DNA of 7,845 nucleotides from Bacteroidales bacterium (GTDB lineage: Bacteria; Bacteroidota; Bacteroidia; Bacteroidales; WCHB1-69). Numbering within the stretch: the stretch's first letter is position 1; the number at the start of each line of letters is the position of its first letter. A model generated the notes under the pieces. The model was not told the origin of the DNA. It saw only the letters and a list, made by a program, of their open reading frames with translations, and did not search any database. The translations under genes and the position numbers were made by a program. Positions 6,028-7,845 of the stretch are shown piece after piece. The stretch spans positions 1 to 7,845 of the forward strand of contig JAISAD010000142.1 in the NCBI GenBank assembly GCA_031266895.1. Direction: 5' to 3'.

Positions 6028-6215
6028 CATCGCTGTTTTGGGTTCCCGCGCAACGGTGCAAACCACGCCACGAGAGAATGCCCTCCGAATAAAGGGACTG
6101 TGGGGTGAGGCACGAAAACGGAGACAAGGTTTTGGTTACCAGGCTGAAGGACTCCACAAAAGCGAGGTAATTTTCCTTACAAAAAACCACAGGGCAGAAA
6201 AAAGGAGGATTGTTT
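6028..6215 (+). promoter_or_regulatory. GC-richer structured 5' leader of unknown class
   Basis: About 190 nt between the promoter-like box and the first good Shine-Dalgarno site carry no convincing gene and are visibly richer in G and C than the flanks. Local helices seen by eye include three. GGTT (6041-6044) pairs with AACC (6061-6064) around an inner GCGC/GTGC stem (6048-6051 with 6056-6059). CCCT (6081-6084) pairs with AGGG (6093-6096). TGTGGGGT (6099-6106) pairs with ACTCCACA (6151-6158), 8 bp with one G-U. A fourth helix masks the Shine-Dalgarno site and is listed separately. I do not recognise an established riboswitch. A mobile or repeated leader, or an independent small RNA, remains possible. 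Confidence 0.5.
6165..6215 (+). promoter_or_regulatory. Shine-Dalgarno site with a masking hairpin
   Basis: AAAGGAGG (6201-6208) is a near-perfect Shine-Dalgarno site, 12 nt before ATG 6221. The upstream segment AATTTTCCTT (6169-6178) can pair over its full length with AAGGAGGATT (6202-6211), 10 bp including two G-U, and four weaker pairs extend this to 6165 and 6215. The 23-nt loop is 6179-6201. CCTCC at 6082-6086 is a second possible partner for GGAGG. The arrangement suggests on/off control of translation but is inferred from pairing alone. Confidence 0.45.
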
Positions 6216-6220
6216 AACTA

Positions 6221-6298
6221 ATGGCTGTAAAAGGATGGCCGGTCGCTCTGCTGAAAAAAATGAAAAAGGTGGGGTGGCGAAAAAGAAGACATGTATAA
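6221..6298 (+). CDS. 25-residue cationic micro-ORF (leader peptide or small peptide)
   Basis: An ATG frame of 25 codons follows the AAAGGAGG site and ends 8 nt inside the next gene, so it could couple translation to the lipoprotein. The peptide begins MAVKGWPVALLKKMKKV and ends WRKRRHV. It has nine Lys/Arg, two Trp, one His and no acidic residue. The composition resembles amphipathic membrane-active or nucleic-acid-binding peptides. It has no cysteine and no export signal. It could equally be a translated leader whose only role is regulation, or a chance frame in purine-rich sequence. The long 12-nt Shine-Dalgarno spacing is a weakness. I recognise no family. Confidence 0.35.
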   Translation: MAVKGWPVALLKKMKKVGWRKRRHV

Positions 6299-6908
6299 AT
6301 TTGGCAAAAATCTGATTATAGGATTGCTGATAGTTTCAACACTAATAGCGACTTCTGTTTCATGTACAAAAGAGAATGGTACACCAAAAGAAGAACAAAA
6401 AACGGAAGATGTTATTCAAGAAAAAGGGTTTTGGGTTGCTTTCGCAATCGTTGTAGCTGCTGTTGTGGTTATAATAAAATGCACAGAAGGGCAATATTCG
6501 GAAACAACAACAGTGAATGCAGATGGATCTTATACGGTAACAAAAAAATGCAGTGGGATGGGACATTGTGCAATTAATGCACATGCAACAACAAAAGAGG
6601 GAAAAATAACTCCTGTATCATCAGTAGAATATTTCGACCCAATTGATCTTGAAGGTCAAGGAATGCTCGCTCAAGATAAGAAAGGGCGTATTATTTACGC
6701 AATGGAAAATACGCCTGAAAATCTTAAATCATTTGATCGTTTTTTCTATGATGACAAAATATCAATTTCCCGCCCTTGGACTATTGATAATATAAACATT
6801 TTAAAGCAACTCAACACTTCTGTTCAAAAAATTGTAGTACAGGGTAGTTACGATGTACATACTGAGAAAGAAGGCGATAGAATTTTAAAATATATCATTA
6901 TTAAATAA
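6291..6908 (+). CDS. predicted lipoprotein of unknown function with a second hydrophobic segment
   Basis: This is a 205-residue protein I do not recognise. Residues 1-24 form a signal peptide (MYKFGK, then a hydrophobic core) leading to Cys25 in SVSC, an acceptable though not canonical lipobox. A charged linker (26-45) is followed by a strong hydrophobic stretch, FWVAFAIVVAAVVVII (47-62). This could be a transmembrane helix or a membrane-embedded hairpin, which is unusual after a lipobox. Next come three further cysteines (64, 87, 93) around a GSYTV strand and SGMGHC. A mixed C-terminal part follows with YFDPIDLEGQGMLAQD and ends in ILKYIIIK. The start ATG has only a purine-rich stretch before it. 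It overlaps the micro-ORF by 8 nt, and a thioredoxin-like lipoprotein follows after 16 nt, hinting that its cysteines may matter. The base composition is AT-rich compared with the exporter operon. Confidence 0.8.
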   Translation: MYKFGKNLIIGLLIVSTLIATSVSCTKENGTPKEEQKTEDVIQEKGFWVAFAIVVAAVVVIIKCTEGQYSETTTVNADGSYTVTKKCSGMGHCAINAHATTKEGKITPVSSVEYFDPIDLEGQGMLAQDKKGRIIYAMENTPENLKSFDRFFYDDKISISRPWTIDNINILKQLNTSVQKIVVQGSYDVHTEKEGDRILKYIIIK

Positions 6909-6924
6909 TCCAATAGCAACTATC

Positions 6925-7461
6925 ATGTTCGATATGAAAATTTTCTTAATATCCATAATCGCCATAGTATTATTGGGGTGCGGATCCTCGTCAAATAAAA
7001 ATGATCTTAAATCGGATAATGCTTATTCCCAATATGTCAAAGAATATCGGAAAACAGAAATTGACAGCATTATTTTACACCATGATTATACGATTATTTT
7101 TGCCTGGACGGAATGGTGTGTGGCAAGTCATTATGAGTTTAAAGATCATCTCAAACCATTTTTGGAATCAAAATCCGACAATATTGGCGTTATTTCCATC
7201 TGTTGCGGTGATGCTGACATTGTGGCCAATTTACTTAGAGAAAATGACTGTAAATATCCGACCTATTTATTGTCAGGATCCTGGAGCGGATTAGATAAAT
7301 GGAGATTAAACCGATTTTTTCATTCGTTATTTGACAGTTACAAGTCTATTAACTATGTTCCTGTTGTAATATTGTGCAACCCTCAAAAAGCAATTTTGAA
7401 TTGGAATAATGTCCGTAACGATTACAATGGCATTGCACAATCCATTGTGCAAATAAATTAA
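6925..7461 (+). CDS. thioredoxin-fold lipoprotein with WCxxS active site
   Basis: This is a 178-residue predicted envelope lipoprotein. The hydrophobic N-terminus ends in the canonical lipobox LLGC (Cys19), followed by a serine-rich linker. Residues about 46-160 fit a thioredoxin-like fold. The strand TIIFAWTE (56-63) leads into W64-C65-V66-A67-S68, and a central strand GVISICC spans 88-94. YVPVVILCN (144-152) places Pro146 as the expected cis-proline. The second active-site cysteine is Ser68, so simple two-cysteine oxidoreductase chemistry is unlikely at this site. Single-cysteine thioredoxin-like proteins can act as isomerases or glutathione/thiol-linked reductases, or bind partners. Other cysteines are at 93, 94, 109 and 151. 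The start may be ATG 6925 or the second ATG at 6934, which gives a more typical MKIFL signal peptide. It lies 16 nt after the preceding lipoprotein gene and is followed by a terminator. Confidence 0.82.
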   Translation: MFDMKIFLISIIAIVLLGCGSSSNKNDLKSDNAYSQYVKEYRKTEIDSIILHHDYTIIFAWTEWCVASHYEFKDHLKPFLESKSDNIGVISICCGDADIVANLLRENDCKYPTYLLSGSWSGLDKWRLNRFFHSLFDSYKSINYVPVVILCNPQKAILNWNNVRNDYNGIAQSIVQIN

Positions 7462-7467
7462 TCTTTT

Positions 7468-7497
7468 TAAGGGGCATTTTAGTAAAAATGCCCCTTA
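7468..7497 (+). terminator. 13-bp terminator hairpin ending the lipoprotein operon
   Basis: TAAGGGGCATTTT (7468-7480) and AAAATGCCCCTTA (7485-7497) form a perfect 13-bp stem with an AGTA loop, 6 nt after the stop codon. Only TTT directly follows, so termination may be incomplete, but no gene continues downstream. Confidence 0.85.
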
Positions 7498-7845
7498 TTT
7501 AAATATAGAAAAGTATGCGATAAAATAATCTCATTAACAAATTTAATGTATGAGACGTTTCATTCTTTATTTCAAAATAGTCAATTAACGGCTTGCGCCA
7601 TAAGGCATTGTCGTACAAATACGCTTTAATTCAATGAAGAATTGTTGCCATAATTGATTTTTTTTAATGTTTATAATGGTATTAATAATAAAAAACGACG
7701 AGAAAATATTTGAATTTGATGATTGCACTTTAATTAATTAAAATTCAAAAAAAATCGCTGTAAAGATACAATATTTTTAATTATGCGCAACCTTGGCTCA
7801 TTAAAAAGTCTGAAAAAAGGAGACTGTCCTGGCAGACGATCCCCT
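7498..7845. other. AT-rich stretch without a recognisable gene
   Basis: No frame on either strand gives a credible protein; the few ATGs on the - strand lead to stops within about eight codons. The stretch holds homopolymer A/T runs and a perfect 9-bp inverted repeat, TTTGAATTT (7709-7717) with AAATTCAAA (7741-7749), of doubtful meaning in such AT-rich sequence. A promoter-like pair on the - strand is listed separately. At the right edge GTCTG (7808-7812) pairs with CAGAC (7833-7837) around AGGA/TCCT. Confidence 0.6.
7761..7790 (-). promoter_or_regulatory. promoter-like pair pointing left into gene-free sequence
   Basis: On the - strand TTG (7790-7788), a 19-nt spacer and TATCTTTA (7768-7761) match the Bacteroidota pattern except for the last base. 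A transcript would start near 7754 and run toward 7497 without encoding a visible protein. Confidence 0.35.

Noticed and set aside
5978..6190. 70-codon open frame on the - strand opposite the leader
   Set aside because: No promoter or ribosome binding site is visible, and the same segment is better explained as structured RNA on the + strand.
6008..6217. Open + strand frame through the structured leader, in register with the micro-ORF
   Set aside because: It has no ATG, only a TTG at 6038 or a GTG at 6056 without a ribosome binding site. The predicted product is oddly basic, and the lack of stops is expected in GC-richer sequence.
7808..7837. Nested small hairpin at the right edge, considered as an insertion-sequence end
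   Set aside because: Only about 40 bases remain to the window end. No transposase, partner repeat or target duplication can be seen, so no mobile element can be supported.
1..7845. CRISPR array, tRNA or rRNA genes
   Set aside because: No spaced identical repeats of CRISPR type, no tRNA cloverleaf with TTC-type arm and no rRNA-like sequence were found on either strand.

Overview
The window looks like a Bacteroidota chromosome, probably order Bacteroidales. The reasons are several promoter-like sites of the phylum's own type (a TTG near -33 and TAnnTTTG near -7), mostly weak Shine-Dalgarno sites, a 6S-Flavo-like RNA rod, an FatA-type acyl-ACP thioesterase and a YbhGFSR-type exporter operon with separate ATPase genes. 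The species cannot be named from this sequence alone.

Positions 1-4378 hold one tightly packed + strand operon for a tripartite ABC-2 exporter. It contains the 3' end of a periplasmic adaptor (HlyD/YbhG type, cut by the window start), two ATPases and two permeases. Gaps are 6 nt or less, or genes overlap by 1-8 nt. The two ATPases carry complementary defects: the first lacks the Q-loop Gln and switch His, the second lacks the LSGGQ signature. The predicted heterodimer would therefore have one complete and one degenerate ATP site. A convergent acyl-ACP thioesterase gene (4385-5137, - strand) ends only 6 nt from the operon.

Positions 5138-5465 contain back-to-back promoter-like sites and a strong non-coding RNA candidate. 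This is a long interrupted hairpin (5292-5404) with a central bubble and a GUAA-capped tip, followed by an intrinsic terminator (5401-5425). I read it as a 6S RNA of the 6S-Flavo type.

Positions 5466-7497 form what looks like an accessory cassette. It starts with a stand-alone LytTR DNA-binding protein. Next is a run of degenerate 21-bp direct repeats, a spacing suited to LytTR binding, which leads into promoter-like sequences. A GC-richer structured leader follows, with a hairpin that can hide a strong Shine-Dalgarno site. Then come a 25-codon cationic micro-ORF, an unrecognised lipoprotein with an extra hydrophobic segment, a thioredoxin-fold lipoprotein with a WCxxS active site, and a 13-bp terminator hairpin. 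The proposed logic (LytTR protein acting on the repeats, then leader-controlled expression of two envelope lipoproteins) is inference. It is the best candidate here for an undescribed system.

Positions 7498-7845 are AT-rich with no credible gene. They hold one promoter-like pair on the - strand and a small hairpin at the right edge.
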